From positions 186,001 through 250,000 of the forward strand of contig NZ_OU963893.1 in assembly GCF_918797525.1 (NCBI RefSeq): 64,000 bases of DNA. The letters are read 5' to 3'. Source of the stretch: an unidentified bacterial endosymbiont (lineage in GTDB: Bacteria > Pseudomonadota > Gammaproteobacteria > Enterobacterales > Enterobacteriaceae). Below the pieces are notes generated by a model. The model was given only the letters and a program-made list of their open reading frames with translations. It did no database searches and was not told where the DNA came from. The position numbers and the translations under genes are program-made. Every line of letters begins with the position of its first letter. The stretch's first letter is position 1. Positions 50,827-61,600 of this stretch are shown piece by piece.

Positions 50827-51022
50827 TGCGACAACCTCATGCTCAAGAGACGAAAAATAGGCGTAATTTTACTATAGCTGAATCGATATAATAGCCGCAG
50901 AAGATCAAAGAATACGCAGGGACAAGGGCGGCCACTGACGATTTTGCGTCTTTTTTTTCGTGGCATGCCGCATAAAATGGATTAGCTTATTGTCGCTGGC
51001 TGTATTTGCCACAACGCACAGG

Positions 51023-51028
51023 TATACT
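51023..51028 (+). promoter_or_regulatory. yibN-grxC-secB-gpsA promoter -10 element
   Basis: TATACT lies about 47 bases before the yibN ATG within the 248-bp gpmI/yibN gap. No strong -35 is present at correct spacing. The remainder of the gap shows a TATAAT on the plus strand near 50887 and otherwise nothing I can assign. Confidence 0.45.
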
Positions 51029-51074
51029 CTTGTCCTGGTTTTTTTAATCACTTAGTCGGGAGTTGTTACCCTCC

Positions 51075-51506
51075 ATGCAAGAAATTATGCAATTTGTAAG
51101 CCGCCACCCGGTTCTGAGCATCGCGTGGATTGGCCTGCTGGCCGCAGTGCTTTTCACCACCTTTAAAGGCCTGACGTCTAAGATTAAGGTGATCACCCGT
51201 GGCGAGGCCACGCGGCTGATCAACAAAGAAGACGCCGTAGTAGTCGATCTGCGTCAGCGCGACGATTTCCGCAAAGGTCACATTGCAGGCGCTATCAACC
51301 TGCTGCCGGCTGAAATCAAAGCAAACAATCTTGGTGAGCTGGATAAGCATAAAGCTCAGCCGATTATCGTGGTTGACGGGACCGGGATGCAGGCGCAGGA
51401 GTCCGCTAACGCTCTGCATAAAGCCGGTTTCGAAAACGTAACCGTACTGAAAGAAGGTATTTCCGGCTGGAGCGGGGAAAACCTTCCGCTGGTGCGGGGT
51501 AAATAA
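51075..51506 (+). CDS. yibN: Membrane-anchored rhodanese-like protein YibN, lacking the active-site cysteine
   Basis: This 143-residue protein has one N-terminal membrane segment ([18 protein letters not shown]) and a cytoplasmic rhodanese domain ([38 protein letters not shown]). The loop that carries cysteine in active rhodaneses reads [16 protein letters not shown] here; E. coli has MQCQ at this point. Sulfur transfer is therefore unlikely, and a structural or membrane-protein-biogenesis role fits better. The ATG at 51075 gives the E. coli length; a TTG four codons earlier is too close to GGGAG. It starts the yibN-grxC-secB-gpsA operon. Confidence 0.9.
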   Translation: MQEIMQFVSRHPVLSIAWIGLLAAVLFTTFKGLTSKIKVITRGEATRLINKEDAVVVDLRQRDDFRKGHIAGAINLLPAEIKANNLGELDKHKAQPIIVVDGTGMQAQESANALHKAGFENVTVLKEGISGWSGENLPLVRGK

Positions 51507-51517
51507 GGAGTGCAGTG

Positions 51518-51769
51518 ATGGCCAATATTGAAATCTACACCAAAGCGACCTGCCCGTTCTGCCATCGCGCGAAAGCGCTGCTGAACAGCAAAGGCGTAAC
51601 CTTCCAGGAACTGCCGATCGATGGTGACGCGATCAAGCGCGAAGAGATGATTCAACGTAGTGGTCGTACGACGGTTCCGCAGATTTTCGTTGATGCGCAG
51701 CACATTGGTGGCTGCGATGACTTGTATGCGCTCGACGCCCGTGGTGGACTCGATCCACTGCTGCGCTAA
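51518..51769 (+). CDS. grxC: Glutaredoxin 3
   Basis: This 83-residue dithiol glutaredoxin has the active site CPFC (E. coli CPYC) at residues 11-14, TVPQIFVD with the cis-proline, and GGCDDL for glutathione binding. It reduces protein disulfides and glutathione mixed disulfides with GSH. The ATG at 51518 follows AAGGAGTGCAGTG, 11 bases after yibN. secB follows, the same order as in E. coli. Confidence 0.96.
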   Translation: MANIEIYTKATCPFCHRAKALLNSKGVTFQELPIDGDAIKREEMIQRSGRTTVPQIFVDAQHIGGCDDLYALDARGGLDPLLR

Positions 51770-51801
51770 GAGACTTTAGGACAATTAAAAAGGGTTTTTC
51801 C

Positions 51802-52269
51802 ATGTCAGAACAAAACAACACCGAAATGACTTTCCAGATCCAGCGCATCTATACCAAAGATGTTTCTTACGAAGCGCCAAATGCGCCACACGTTTTCCAG
51901 AAAGATTGGCAGCCAGAGGTTAAACTTGATCTGGATACCGCATCCACCCAACTGGCAGATGATGTGTATGAAGTCGTATTGCGCGTGACCGTTACCGCTT
52001 CTCTGGGCGAAGAGACTGCATTCCTGTGCGAAGTACAGCAGGGCGGCATCTTCTCCATCGGCGGCATCGAAGGCAACCAGATGGCGCATTGCCTGGGTGC
52101 ATACTGCCCGAACATCCTGTTCCCGTATGCGCGTGAATGCATCACCAACCTGGTTTCTCGCGGTACATTCCCGCAACTGAACCTTGCGCCAGTTAACTTT
52201 GATGCGCTGTTCATGAACTATCTGCAGCAGCAGTCTGGCGAAGGTGCCGAACAACATCAGGATGCCTGA
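51802..52269 (+). CDS. secB: Protein-export chaperone SecB
   Basis: This 155-residue tetrameric cytosolic chaperone holds preproteins unfolded and hands them to SecA. The sequence [20 protein letters not shown] at the N-terminus and the conserved ISRGTFP-like [21 protein letters not shown] near the C-terminus match E. coli SecB, which has the same length. Its stop overlaps the gpsA start (TGATG). Confidence 0.97.
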   Translation: MSEQNNTEMTFQIQRIYTKDVSYEAPNAPHVFQKDWQPEVKLDLDTASTQLADDVYEVVLRVTVTASLGEETAFLCEVQQGGIFSIGGIEGNQMAHCLGAYCPNILFPYARECITNLVSRGTFPQLNLAPVNFDALFMNYLQQQSGEGAEQHQDA

Positions 52270-53288
52270 TGAGCATTGTTAATGCGTCAATGACTGTGAT
52301 CGGTGCCGGTTCTTACGGCACCGCTCTTGCCATCACGCTGGCAAGAAATGGTCACGAGGTGGTCCTTTGGGGCCACGATCCTAAACATATCGCCACGTTG
52401 CAACACGACCGCTGCAACGTGGCGTTTCTTCCGGACGTTCCGTTCCCTGACTCTCTGCATCTGGAAAGCGATCTCACGGCTGCCCTGGCGGCCAGCCGTA
52501 ACATTCTGATTGTGGTGCCGAGCCACGTGTTTGGCCAGGTGTTACATCAGATTAAGCCGCTGATGCGGGCGGATGCGCGCATTGTATGGGCGACGAAAGG
52601 GCTGGAGGCGGAAACCGGGCGCCTGTTACAGGATGTGGCCCGCGAAGCGCTGGGCGATACCATTCCGCTGGCGGTGATTTCCGGGCCGACGTTTGCCAAA
52701 GAACTCGCTGCGGGCCTGCCGACCGCCATTTCACTGGCATCGACCGACCAGACTTTCTCTGACGACCTTCAGCACCTGCTGCATTGCGGCAAAAGCTTCC
52801 GCGTCTACAGTAATCCCGATTTTATCGGCGTGCAGCTAGGCGGGGCGGTGAAAAACGTGATTGCGATTGGTGCCGGGATGTCCGACGGTATCGGTTTTGG
52901 CGCGAATGCGCGCACTGCGTTGATCACCCGTGGGCTGACAGAAATGTCCCGCCTGGGGGCGGCGTTGGGTGCCGATCCCGAGACCTTTATGGGGATGGCG
53001 GGACTGGGCGATCTGGTGTTGACCTGTACCGACAACCAGTCGCGTAACCGCCGTTTTGGCATGATGCTCGGACTGGGCAGCGATGTGCAAAGCGCGCAGG
53101 AGAATATTGGTCAGGTGGTTGAAGGCTACCGCAATACCAAAGAAGTTCGCGAATTGGCGCACCGTTTTGGTGTCGAAATGCCAATAACCGAGGAAATTTA
53201 TCAGGTACTGTATTGCGGAAAAAATGCGCGCGAGGCAGCATTGACCTTATTGGGTCGCGCCCGCAAGGACGAGCGCAGCAGCAACTAA
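52269..53288 (+). CDS. gpsA: Glycerol-3-phosphate dehydrogenase [NAD(P)+]
   Basis: This 339-residue enzyme reduces dihydroxyacetone phosphate to sn-glycerol-3-phosphate for phospholipids. The NAD(P) fold is [20 protein letters not shown] (residues 10-29). The catalytic lysine is in [17 protein letters not shown] (about 195), followed by [11 protein letters not shown] and [18 protein letters not shown]. Length equals E. coli GpsA. It is translationally coupled to secB, and a hairpin follows its stop before cysE. Confidence 0.97.
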   Translation: MSIVNASMTVIGAGSYGTALAITLARNGHEVVLWGHDPKHIATLQHDRCNVAFLPDVPFPDSLHLESDLTAALAASRNILIVVPSHVFGQVLHQIKPLMRADARIVWATKGLEAETGRLLQDVAREALGDTIPLAVISGPTFAKELAAGLPTAISLASTDQTFSDDLQHLLHCGKSFRVYSNPDFIGVQLGGAVKNVIAIGAGMSDGIGFGANARTALITRGLTEMSRLGAALGADPETFMGMAGLGDLVLTCTDNQSRNRRFGMMLGLGSDVQSAQENIGQVVEGYRNTKEVRELAHRFGVEMPITEEIYQVLYCGKNAREAALTLLGRARKDERSSN

Positions 53289-53308
53289 CCGAGAACACTC
53301 GTCACCTG

Positions 53309-53342
53309 AATGACCCAGCCAGCGCAGAACTGGCTGGTCATT
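53309..53342 (+). terminator. Hairpin between gpsA and cysE
   Basis: AATGACCCAGCCAG pairs with CTGGCTGGTCATT with one bulged base and an 8-base loop. It lies about 20 bases after gpsA and 22 before cysE. The T-rich tract after it is short, so it may only partly separate the two genes. Confidence 0.6.
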
Positions 53343-53364
53343 ATATTATCGTCTGGAGCAAGCA

Positions 53365-54186
53365 ATGCCGTGTGAAGAACTGGATATCGTCTGGAACAAT
53401 ATTAAAGCTGAAGCCCGGGCTTTGGCCGACTGCGAGCCTATGCTGGCCAGTTTTTACCACGCGACGCTACTCAAGCACGAAGACCTCGGCAGCGCCCTGA
53501 GCTATATGCTCGCCAACAAGCTGGCCTCATCAATTATGCCTGCTATCGCCATTCGTGAAGTAGTGGAAGAGGCCTATGCCGCTGACCCGGAAATGATCGC
53601 CTCCGCCGCCTGTGACATTCAGGCCGTGCGCACGCGCGACCCGGCGGTGGACAAGTACTCTACGCCGCTGCTGTATCTAAAGGGGTTTCATGCGCTTCAG
53701 GCTTACCGCATTGGTCACTGGTTATGGAATGAAGGCCGCCGCGCGCTGGCTATCTTCCTGCAAAACCAGGTTTCGGTGACCTTCCAGGTTGACATCCACC
53801 CGGCGGCGAAAATTGGTCGCGGGATCATGCTCGATCACGCCACCGGAATTGTTGTGGGTGAAACGGCGGTGATTGAAGATGACGTGTCTATCCTGCAATC
53901 GGTCACGCTGGGCGGTACCGGTAAAACCAGCGGCGACCGCCATCCTAAAATTCGTGAAGGGGTGATGATTGGCGCAGGCGCCAAGATCCTCGGCAACATC
54001 GAAGTTGGACGTGGGGCGAAGATTGGGGCGGGTTCAGTTGTACTGCAGCCGGTTCCTCCGCACACCACCGCCGCTGGCGTTCCGGCGCGTATCGTCGGCA
54101 AGCCAGGCAGCGAAAAACCGTCAATGGATATGGATCAGCACTTCAACGGCATTCACCATACGTTCGAATACGGTGACGGTATTTAA
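53365..54186 (+). CDS. cysE: Serine O-acetyltransferase
   Basis: This 273-residue enzyme acetylates serine with acetyl-CoA, the committed step of cysteine synthesis, and is inhibited by cysteine. The helical N-terminal domain is followed by the left-handed beta helix with hexapeptide repeats ([42 protein letters not shown]). These contain the catalytic Asp and His (about 143 and 158). The C-terminal tail that docks into CysK ends in YGDGI. Length equals E. coli CysE. Its stop overlaps the convergent trmL stop. Confidence 0.97.
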   Translation: MPCEELDIVWNNIKAEARALADCEPMLASFYHATLLKHEDLGSALSYMLANKLASSIMPAIAIREVVEEAYAADPEMIASAACDIQAVRTRDPAVDKYSTPLLYLKGFHALQAYRIGHWLWNEGRRALAIFLQNQVSVTFQVDIHPAAKIGRGIMLDHATGIVVGETAVIEDDVSILQSVTLGGTGKTSGDRHPKIREGVMIGAGAKILGNIEVGRGAKIGAGSVVLQPVPPHTTAAGVPARIVGKPGSEKPSMDMDQHFNGIHHTFEYGDGI

Positions 54187-54656
54187 CGTCTAAGAATGGC
54201 GCCAGGATAACCTGACTGACGCCAGGCTTCATACACCACCACCGATACCGCATTTGAAAGGTTCATGCTCCGGCTATCCGGCATCATAGGGATCCGTATT
54301 TTCTGCTCAGCGGGCAGGGCGTCCAAAATGGTCGCTGGCAGGCCGCGTGTTTCCGGGCCAAACATCAGATAATCATCGTCCTGATAGCTTACCGCGCTGT
54401 GTGCAGGCGTGCCTTTGGTGGTCAGAGCAAAGATGCGCTGCGGTTTTTCGGCTTCCAGGAAAGTGGAATAATCGTGATGGCGAACCACTGCCGTAAATTC
54501 ATGATAATCCAGCCCCGCACGGCGTAGACGCTTGTCGTCCCACGTAAAGCCCATTGGCTCAATGATATGCAGTCGAAAGCCGGTGTTAGCGCACAGGCGG
54601 ATGATGTTGCCGGTATTCGGCGGAATTTCTGGTTCGAATAAGACGATGTTAAGCAT
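54183..54656 (-). CDS. trmL: tRNA (cytidine/uridine-34-2'-O)-methyltransferase
   Basis: This 157-residue SPOUT enzyme methylates the wobble ribose of the two tRNA-Leu isoacceptors CmAA and cmnm5UmAA. Motifs: [27 protein letters not shown] and [23 protein letters not shown], which form the knot. It is a minimal protein with no extra RNA-binding domain, as in E. coli. It follows lldD on the same strand with a 55-bp gap containing a hairpin. Confidence 0.96.
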   Translation of the reverse strand: MLNIVLFEPEIPPNTGNIIRLCANTGFRLHIIEPMGFTWDDKRLRRAGLDYHEFTAVVRHHDYSTFLEAEKPQRIFALTTKGTPAHSAVSYQDDDYLMFGPETRGLPATILDALPAEQKIRIPMMPDSRSMNLSNAVSVVVYEAWRQSGYPGAILRR

Positions 54657-54690
54657 GCAGCCCCCTTAAAAAACGGGGGCAGCATACCAC

Positions 54691-54708
54691 CCCCTTTCAC
54701 CAAAGGGG
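54691..54708 (-). terminator. lldD: Hairpin after lldD
   Basis: CCCCTTT-CACC-AAAGGGG lies three bases beyond the lldD stop. A second G/C-rich stem follows at 54660-54680 before trmL. Together they probably end most lldPRD transcription, with some read-through into trmL. Confidence 0.6.
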
Positions 54709-54711
54709 AGA

Positions 54712-55899
54712 CTAAGCCGCATCCCCCTGCGCCAGCGGTGCCAGCGCCGCAGGAATTTTACTCAACTCTTGTACCAGCGAATCTTTACTGATTCCACCAA
54801 TTGTTTTTGCCCCGGTCAGCGTCATCGCCACTTTCATCTCTTTTTCGATCAGGTTCAGCAGATTTGCCACTCCCGCCTGGCCGTATGTCGCCAGCGCGTA
54901 AAGGTACGCTCGGCCCAGCAGCACCGTGTCCGCGCCGAGCGCAATCATGCGTACCACGTCCAGTCCGTTACGAATGCCGCTGTCGGCCAGAATGGCGATA
55001 TCGCCTTTCACCGCATCGGCTATCGCAGGCAGGGCGCGCGCAGAGGAAAGTACACCATCGAGCTGGCGCCCGCCGTGGTTCGACACTACGATCCCATCCG
55101 CGCCAAAGCGCACCGCGTCGCGCGCGTCTTCCGGATCGAGGATCCCCTTGATCACCATCGGGCCATCCCAATATTCGCGGATCCACTCCAGGTCTTTCCA
55201 CGAAATCGACGGATCGAAGTTATTCGCCAGCCAGCCGATGTAATCTTCCAGGCCCGTCGGTTTACCAAGATAAGCCGAGATATTCCCCAGATCGTGCGGA
55301 CGACCGTTAACGCCCACGTCCCACGCCCACTGCGGGTGCGTCACCGCCTGCCAGTAACGACGCATCGCCGCATTGGCACCGCTCATGCCGGAGTGCGCAT
55401 CACGGTAGCGCGCGCCCGGGGTGGGCATATCGACGGTAAACACCAGCGTTGAACAGCCTGCCGCTTTGGCGCGCTCAAGCGCATTGCGCATAAAGCCGCG
55501 ATCGCGCAGGACATACAGCTGGAACCACATCGGGCGCTTTATCGTCGGCGCGACTTCTTCAATTGGGCAGACGGAAACCGTGGAGAGAGTGAACGGAATG
55601 CCTTTGGCATCCGCCGCTGCAGCTGCCTGGACTTCGCCCCGACGGGCATACATGCCGCACAGGCCGACAGGCGCGAGCGCCACCGGCATGGAGAGCGTTT
55701 CGTTAAACAGCCTTGTCTCAAGGCTCAGGTCGGACATATTTTTCAGCACCCGCTGGCGCAGGGCCACGTTCGAGAGATCTTCTACGTTACGACGCAGGGT
55801 ATGTTCGGCATAGGCGCCGCCGTCGATATAGTGGAACAGGAACGGCGGCAAAATACGCTGCGCCGCGGCGCGATAGTCACTGGCTGCGGAAATAATCAT
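54712..55899 (-). CDS. lldD: L-lactate dehydrogenase, FMN-dependent, membrane-associated
   Basis: This 395-residue peripheral inner-membrane flavoenzyme oxidises L-lactate to pyruvate and passes electrons to quinone. Residues typical of the alpha-hydroxyacid oxidase family are visible: FMN-site segments [20 protein letters not shown] and [13 protein letters not shown], catalytic His/Arg in [13 protein letters not shown], and the phosphate site [15 protein letters not shown]. It ends the lldP-lldR-lldD operon and overlaps lldR by four bases (ATGA). Confidence 0.97.
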   Translation of the reverse strand: MIISAASDYRAAAQRILPPFLFHYIDGGAYAEHTLRRNVEDLSNVALRQRVLKNMSDLSLETRLFNETLSMPVALAPVGLCGMYARRGEVQAAAAADAKGIPFTLSTVSVCPIEEVAPTIKRPMWFQLYVLRDRGFMRNALERAKAAGCSTLVFTVDMPTPGARYRDAHSGMSGANAAMRRYWQAVTHPQWAWDVGVNGRPHDLGNISAYLGKPTGLEDYIGWLANNFDPSISWKDLEWIREYWDGPMVIKGILDPEDARDAVRFGADGIVVSNHGGRQLDGVLSSARALPAIADAVKGDIAILADSGIRNGLDVVRMIALGADTVLLGRAYLYALATYGQAGVANLLNLIEKEMKVAMTLTGAKTIGGISKDSLVQELSKIPAALAPLAQGDAA

Positions 55900-56669
55900 G
55901 CTTTTTTCTCCCAGGAAGTCTCGTTGTCGCCGGGCAGACGGGTTATGCGCGCCTGCCGGGCCTGATCTTCATCGAATTGTTTAATGGTGGTGTGAACGAA
56001 CCCCAGATGCGTCATCATGGCTTTGCGCGCGGCATCGGCATCAGCCGTCAGAATGGCGTTGAGCACCGCCTCGTGCTGCTCGGTCAGCCGGGCAAAGACC
56101 GGTGGGACCAGATACATACGCTGGCGGCTCTGTTTGACGGAGGATTGCAGCAGGTCAAAGAAGCCGCGCATGGTCTGGAGCAGAACCACGTTGTGCGATG
56201 CTTCGGCAATCGCCAGGTGAAAACGCACGTCCGCCTGTGAGGCGATATCCGGGTTGCTGCTTTGCGTGGCCTCGAAGCAGGCTCTGAGCTTCTCTTTATC
56301 GGCTTCTGTCGCCCGCATCGCTGCATGCCAGGCTGTACTGGTTTCAATAGCGTGACGCGCTTCAAGGATATCGAAGCTGTAATCAGGGTCGTTCTCCATC
56401 AGGGACTTGAGCGGCTGGATAATGTTTTGCTCTGACCACTCATCATGTTGCCAGCGGACAAAGGTGCCGCCGCCGCGACGGCTCAGCAGTACCCCTTCGT
56501 TGGCAAGCGTCGCCAGCGCCTCGCGCAGTGAATTTCGCGACACGCCAAGCTGGGCGGCAAGCTGGCGTTCGGCGGGCAATTTCATGCCTGCTTCCAGATT
56601 TTGTTCTTCAATTAGCGCCCGAACGCGAGTGGCTATCTCGTCGGACAGGCGTCTGGGCATCACTATCAT
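55896..56669 (-). CDS. lldR: GntR/FadR-family L-lactate-responsive regulator
   Basis: The product is 257 residues. An N-terminal winged helix-turn-helix ([26 protein letters not shown], residues 30-55) is followed by an FCD ligand domain with metal-binding Asp/His residues ([32 protein letters not shown]). In E. coli, LldR represses and, with L-lactate, activates lldPRD from two operators. Both have counterparts upstream of lldP here. It overlaps lldP and lldD by four bases at each end. Confidence 0.96.
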   Translation of the reverse strand: MIVMPRRLSDEIATRVRALIEEQNLEAGMKLPAERQLAAQLGVSRNSLREALATLANEGVLLSRRGGGTFVRWQHDEWSEQNIIQPLKSLMENDPDYSFDILEARHAIETSTAWHAAMRATEADKEKLRACFEATQSSNPDIASQADVRFHLAIAEASHNVVLLQTMRGFFDLLQSSVKQSRQRMYLVPPVFARLTEQHEAVLNAILTADADAARKAMMTHLGFVHTTIKQFDEDQARQARITRLPGDNETSWEKKA

Positions 56670-58321
56670 GGAATCATCCAGGTTAAGACATAGGCCTGCA
56701 GGGTGGTTATCACCCCCACCATGCAGGTAAATATCAGGCTGTGTTTAACGGTAAAGCGAAACAGATCCGACTCTTTCCCCACCAGACCCACCGCCGCACA
56801 GGCAATGGCGATGGATTGTGGAGAGATCATTTTGCCGGTCACGCCGCCGGTGGTATTCGCGGCCACGAGCAGCACGTCCGAGACGCCAATTTGCTGAGCG
56901 GCTGTCGCCTGAAGTGCGGCAAAAAGGGCATTAGACGAGGTATCCGAACCGGTCAGGAACACCCCCAGCCAGCCGAGGAACGGCGAGAAGAAGGTAAACG
57001 CGTGGCCGGTATGCGCCAGCGCCAGCGCCAGGGTTGACGACAGGCCGGAGTAGTTCGAAATAAAAGCAAACGCCAGCACCATGCCGATGGAATAGATCGG
57101 CAGCATCAGCTCTTTAAGGGTAGCCACAAAAGTCTGGACCGCGGCGGCAGGCTTCATGCGCAGCCACACCACAGAAAGGAGGGCGGCAAACAGGATGGCG
57201 GTACCGGTTGCGGAGAACCAGTCGAACTTGAACACAGCCGCATAGGGCGTGGCGTCATGCACGACTGGCGGCATACGGGCGATCATCTTGTCGAGGAACG
57301 GCACAGGGATGTTAATTACCATGTCGTACAGCGCCCCCCCAGGGGCAAATAGCGCTTTAAACGGGGGGATGCTCCACAGCGTAACGGTTGCGGTCAGGAA
57401 CAGGAACGGTGACCAGGCACGAACGACTTGTCCGACGGTATAACCGGTGCGGGCCAGAGTCTGATCGACATGCGAAGCGCCCATATCGGCAAAACGGAAG
57501 ATGCGTACCGGCTTCCAGCGTTTCAGGAACAGCGTCAGGCAGACCAGCGAAACCAGGGAGGAGATAATGTCTGGCAGCTCAGGGCCGAGGAAGTTAGAGC
57601 TGAGATACTGGGCAACCGCGAACGAGCCACCTGCGACCATTACCGCAGGCCAGGTCTCTTTCACGCCGCGCCAGCCGTCCATAATCGCCATGATCCAGAA
57701 CAGTACAATAATGGTCAGGAACGGCAACTGACGACCGACCATCTGGCCTATTTCAAAGCTGTCCAGCCCGGTGACTTGTCCGGCGACCAGAATCGGAATG
57801 CCCATCGCGCCGAAGGCCACCGGGGCGGTATTGACAATCAGGCACAGTCCCGCGGCATACAGCGGGTTAAAACCCAGGCCAACCAGCAGTGCTGCCGTTA
57901 TGGCTACCGGCGCACCAAAACCTGCCGCCCCTTCAAGAAATGCCCCGAAGGAGAAGCCGACAATCAGCATCTGCAAACGCTGGTCCGGCGTGATAGAGAG
58001 GATTGACGAGCGAATGATGTCGAACTGTCCGGTTTTCACCGAGATTTTGTAGACAAATACTGCGGCGATGATTATCCACGCTATCGGCCACAGGCCGTAG
58101 AAGAAGCCGTACACAACGGACGCCAGTGCGCGGTCGACCGGCATTTTGTAGAACAACAGCGCGACCATCAGAGCAATGGCAACGGTGTAAGTCGCCGCCA
58201 GGTAGCCTTTCAACTTGAGCTTAATCAGCGCGAAAAAGAAAAACAGGATCGGAAGCGATGCGATCAGGCTCGATAGCCAAATATTCCCGGCCGGATCGTA
58301 ATTTTGTTGCCAGAGGCTCAT
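56666..58321 (-). CDS. lldP: L-lactate permease
   Basis: This 551-residue inner-membrane lactate:proton symporter has about 12-14 hydrophobic segments, the conserved [22 protein letters not shown] and the [19 protein letters not shown] block. The start is set at the ATG 58321 because GGAG lies eight bases before it and the product then starts [13 protein letters not shown] as in E. coli; the frame is open 17 codons upstream. First gene of lldPRD. It also carries glycolate in E. coli. Confidence 0.96.
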   Translation of the reverse strand: MSLWQQNYDPAGNIWLSSLIASLPILFFFFALIKLKLKGYLAATYTVAIALMVALLFYKMPVDRALASVVYGFFYGLWPIAWIIIAAVFVYKISVKTGQFDIIRSSILSITPDQRLQMLIVGFSFGAFLEGAAGFGAPVAITAALLVGLGFNPLYAAGLCLIVNTAPVAFGAMGIPILVAGQVTGLDSFEIGQMVGRQLPFLTIIVLFWIMAIMDGWRGVKETWPAVMVAGGSFAVAQYLSSNFLGPELPDIISSLVSLVCLTLFLKRWKPVRIFRFADMGASHVDQTLARTGYTVGQVVRAWSPFLFLTATVTLWSIPPFKALFAPGGALYDMVINIPVPFLDKMIARMPPVVHDATPYAAVFKFDWFSATGTAILFAALLSVVWLRMKPAAAVQTFVATLKELMLPIYSIGMVLAFAFISNYSGLSSTLALALAHTGHAFTFFSPFLGWLGVFLTGSDTSSNALFAALQATAAQQIGVSDVLLVAANTTGGVTGKMISPQSIAIACAAVGLVGKESDLFRFTVKHSLIFTCMVGVITTLQAYVLTWMIP

Positions 58322-58394
58322 GCAGGTCTCCTGGGGACCACACGGACTGCGTTGCGGTGAGTCTGTGCTCATCTCTGCGTCACGGTCAGTGTAA

Positions 58395-58411
58395 AAGTGG
58401 TCCTGCCAATA
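58395..58411. promoter_or_regulatory. LldR operator O2 (downstream)
   Basis: On the minus strand TATTGGCAGGACCACTT matches the E. coli LldR operator AATTGGCCCTACCAATT at 12 of 17 positions, keeping both GG/CC half-site cores. Its centre is 126 bp from the O1 centre at 58529. Confidence 0.6.
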
Positions 58412-58440
58412 TTGTGATGTAGGGTTAATGACAACGAATG

Positions 58441-58455
58441 GTTAACCAAATGTTA
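58441..58455. promoter_or_regulatory. ArcA box upstream of lldP
   Basis: GTTAACCAAATGTTA matches the ArcA consensus GTTAATTAAATGTTA at 13 of 15 positions. It lies between the two LldR operators, where the promoter should be, consistent with the known anaerobic repression of lldPRD by ArcA. Confidence 0.65.
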
Positions 58456-58520
58456 TTTTTGGGCAATGGCTTTGTGATTTGGAATGATGAAAGTGTGAAC
58501 CAGGGAAGGGTTGATTGGTG

Positions 58521-58537
58521 GATTGGTTGGGCCAATT
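58521..58537. promoter_or_regulatory. LldR operator O1 (upstream)
   Basis: On the minus strand AATTGGCCCAACCAATC matches AATTGGCCCTACCAATT at 15 of 17 positions and is a near-perfect palindrome. It lies 200 bp before the lldP start and 63 bp beyond the stop of the large gene at 58601. Confidence 0.75.
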
Positions 58538-58600
58538 TGAGCGGGGCTTGATGGTCATATTGACAAGCCCCGGAATAGCGGTTAGTTCAAAAACGTTCAC

Positions 58601-61600
58601 TCAAACAACGTTTTGAATTTCTTCTGATTCTTCTACCATTATGAGACCATCATTTTGTTTGAGTTGCTTATTTTTAATCTGTTGCTCAATAACTTCCGAA
58701 ATAACACGCCTAAGAACACTGCTGGTTGATTTGAAACCAAGCATTCTGGATACGGCTAAAATAATCTCATCTTCTGTTGCCCCCAGACTGGTTCTGACAA
58801 TTTCTATTGCCCCAGCCGCGATTTCTCCTGGAGCGATCAGTTCAGGTTTACGTAAACCCGCAGACAAAACATTCTGCCTGTTTCTTAGCCTAATCACTGA
58901 ACCTGAATGGAAGAAGAAGCTATTGTCTTCGTAAATATTGCCTTTCTTACAGGCCATTTGAGCGGCTTGACCGACGACGCTTTCAATGCGAGCCCCTGCT
59001 CGCTGTAATCCCCATGCTGAACGAAGACGTGTAATAATTTCGTTCATATGAATTGGCGATTCTGTGAAGACAATTTTTTCAATCATATCTGCAAGTATAC
59101 CCGTTGGTGTTTCATGCAATGCATATGAAAGATTGGCTTCAGGCTTGGCTTCTTCATAATTAACATACTGGTCATTCGCGGAATGGGTTCGATCTAAGCC
59201 AACTTCAATAACATCTTCTCGTTCAACCGTGACGATACCTACAGGAACGGCACGCGAGCGTCCCGATAAATATTCCGCTCTGCTATTAAGCTCTATTTTT
59301 GCATTATCAATGGCATTGATTACTCTTTGCAGTTGCTCCTCAGGTCTTTGGAACCAATCGGTACTCCAGATTCGGTGTATAATCCATCCGTGGTCTTCAA
59401 GAACGGCCTGACGGAGACGGTCGCGTTCTCGGGCAGAACGGGAGGAATGATAAGCGCTTCCATCGCATTCAATGCCCAGCAGATAACGACCCGGTAATTC
59501 AGGATCGGCGATTGCTAAATCGATAAAGAAGCCCGCAATCCCCACTTGCGGATGTACTTGATAGCCTCTGGCCTGGAGAGCAGAAGCGACTTGCTCTTCG
59601 AATACGCTGTCCATAGGGCGACCAGAAGGGGTGGACATTGATAACCGACCAGTGCGGGCGTATCGAAGGAAGAGTTTAAATGCCAGAACGCCAACCCCTT
59701 TGACACGCTCAATATCGATATCTTCGTCAGTGATTGAGGCAAAAACCTCACAGCGACGTTTAGCTCGGCTGATCAGAACATTCAGGCGACGCTCACCGCC
59801 CTGTGATCCTAATGGCCCAAATCGCATTGCGAGATAGCCTTGTTTGTTTCGTGCATATCCCACTGAAATCATTATCACATCACGTTCATCACCCTGAATA
59901 TTCTCCAGGTTTTTGATGAAGAATGGCTCGCCAGGGTGAGCGTTAAAGAAATCTTCATATTGCGGGTTTAAACGACGGAGTAGTTCTAATTCATCCTGAA
60001 TAGCTTTACGTTGTGAAACGGAGAATGTTGCAACTCCCAAGGACAGCTCTGGATTTAGTTGAACATGCTCAAGGATTGCAGTGGCAATTTTCTTAGCTTC
60101 GATAGGATTGGCATTACCTGCACCTGATTCAAAAACACCGTCTTCAACATAATGGAATCGTAGCCCCATGCCTGCTTCTTCGGTATATGGGCTAGGAACG
60201 ATAAACAATTTATTCTCGTAAAACTGGCTGTTTGAAACTGCAATCAGCGATTGGTGTCTGCTACGATAATGCCAGCGTAGCATTCTTTGTGGTAAACCTC
60301 GTGCAACAAATAATCCAAGAATACTTTCAATATCAGCAACCTGGGTTGCATCATCATCGTTATCATCATTGCTAGCTTCAGTCATACGAGAGAAGAAACT
60401 CGTGGGCGGCAATTGACGTTCATCACCAACGACGACGACTTGCTGGCACCGCGCAATTGCGCCAATGGCATCGACGGGTTGTATCTGGCTGGCTTCATCC
60501 ATTACAAGTAAATCAAATGTTTGCTTTCCTGGTATCAGAAATTGTGCGACAGAAAGCGGGCTCATCATCATGACGGGTTTCAGCGCCTGAATTGCAGGAC
60601 CTGCCTTAAGCATTAACTGGCGGATAGGCATGTGACCTCTTTTCCTCGCCATTTCAGCTCGCAATACTCCTACGGGACCCGCAGCTCCGATTTTCGAAGG
60701 GATACGGCGATGATGCGCGCGGGCAACTTCAAGGCTTGAGGTTTTAATGCGACGTAGATCCATTTCGGCAAAGTGATTCACTTTTCGGGTATGCAACTCA
60801 CCATCAAAACGTGAAAGGGAAGGCGTCTGCTTAGCCATTTGACTAAATAGCGATTCATAATAGGTATATTCGGCGGCACTGTAGCAAACGGAAAGAGATA
60901 AGCGACCATCCTCAAGTCTCTCTACAACTTCAGAAAGGCCCTGCTCATTAGCCTGGTTAAGTCTGTGCTGCCAGGCAACCCATTTCGAAAGTTGTTCAGC
61001 ATTCTCAATCCATGATGTTAGCTTGTTTATTACGCTATCCATTCGTAGGCGATTATCATCTGATGGGAAGAGCAGGTCAGAGGTGGATTTTAGTTCGTTG
61101 GTCAGAGTATCTAATTCCTCCATAATGGATGAACTTGCCGATAAAATCTTGTTGGCAGAGGCCAGAAGTTCAGTACGATCGTTAATGGTCGCGCAAATGA
61201 AGCGTAGATCTCCGTGTTTTTCCATCCATGCATGATCGCGACGTAGCCCCTGCCAATCAGATAGGCTGCTAAGCCATTCACTACCAAATGCTTTACTCCC
61301 CAATTCCGATTGGGATTCAATTACCGACTTTTGATGCTGAAGATTGATAATTTTGTTAATAAGCTCCAGACGTTCACCCGGCTGGTCTGCGGGAACTTTT
61401 ATTATCTGATGAGACATTGAATCGATACGATCGAGTTTTTGAACCATCGCTTCAGTGAAACCCAATGGAACGCGCTTAATTGAATAATGGTTATCAAACC
61501 AAGAATCCACAGTAGAGCCAAATGATTTCCAGAGTAGTTCAAGCTCAATACTGGCTTTATTAAGAAGCTGTTCAAGATGATGGTTAAGATGCTTTACCGT

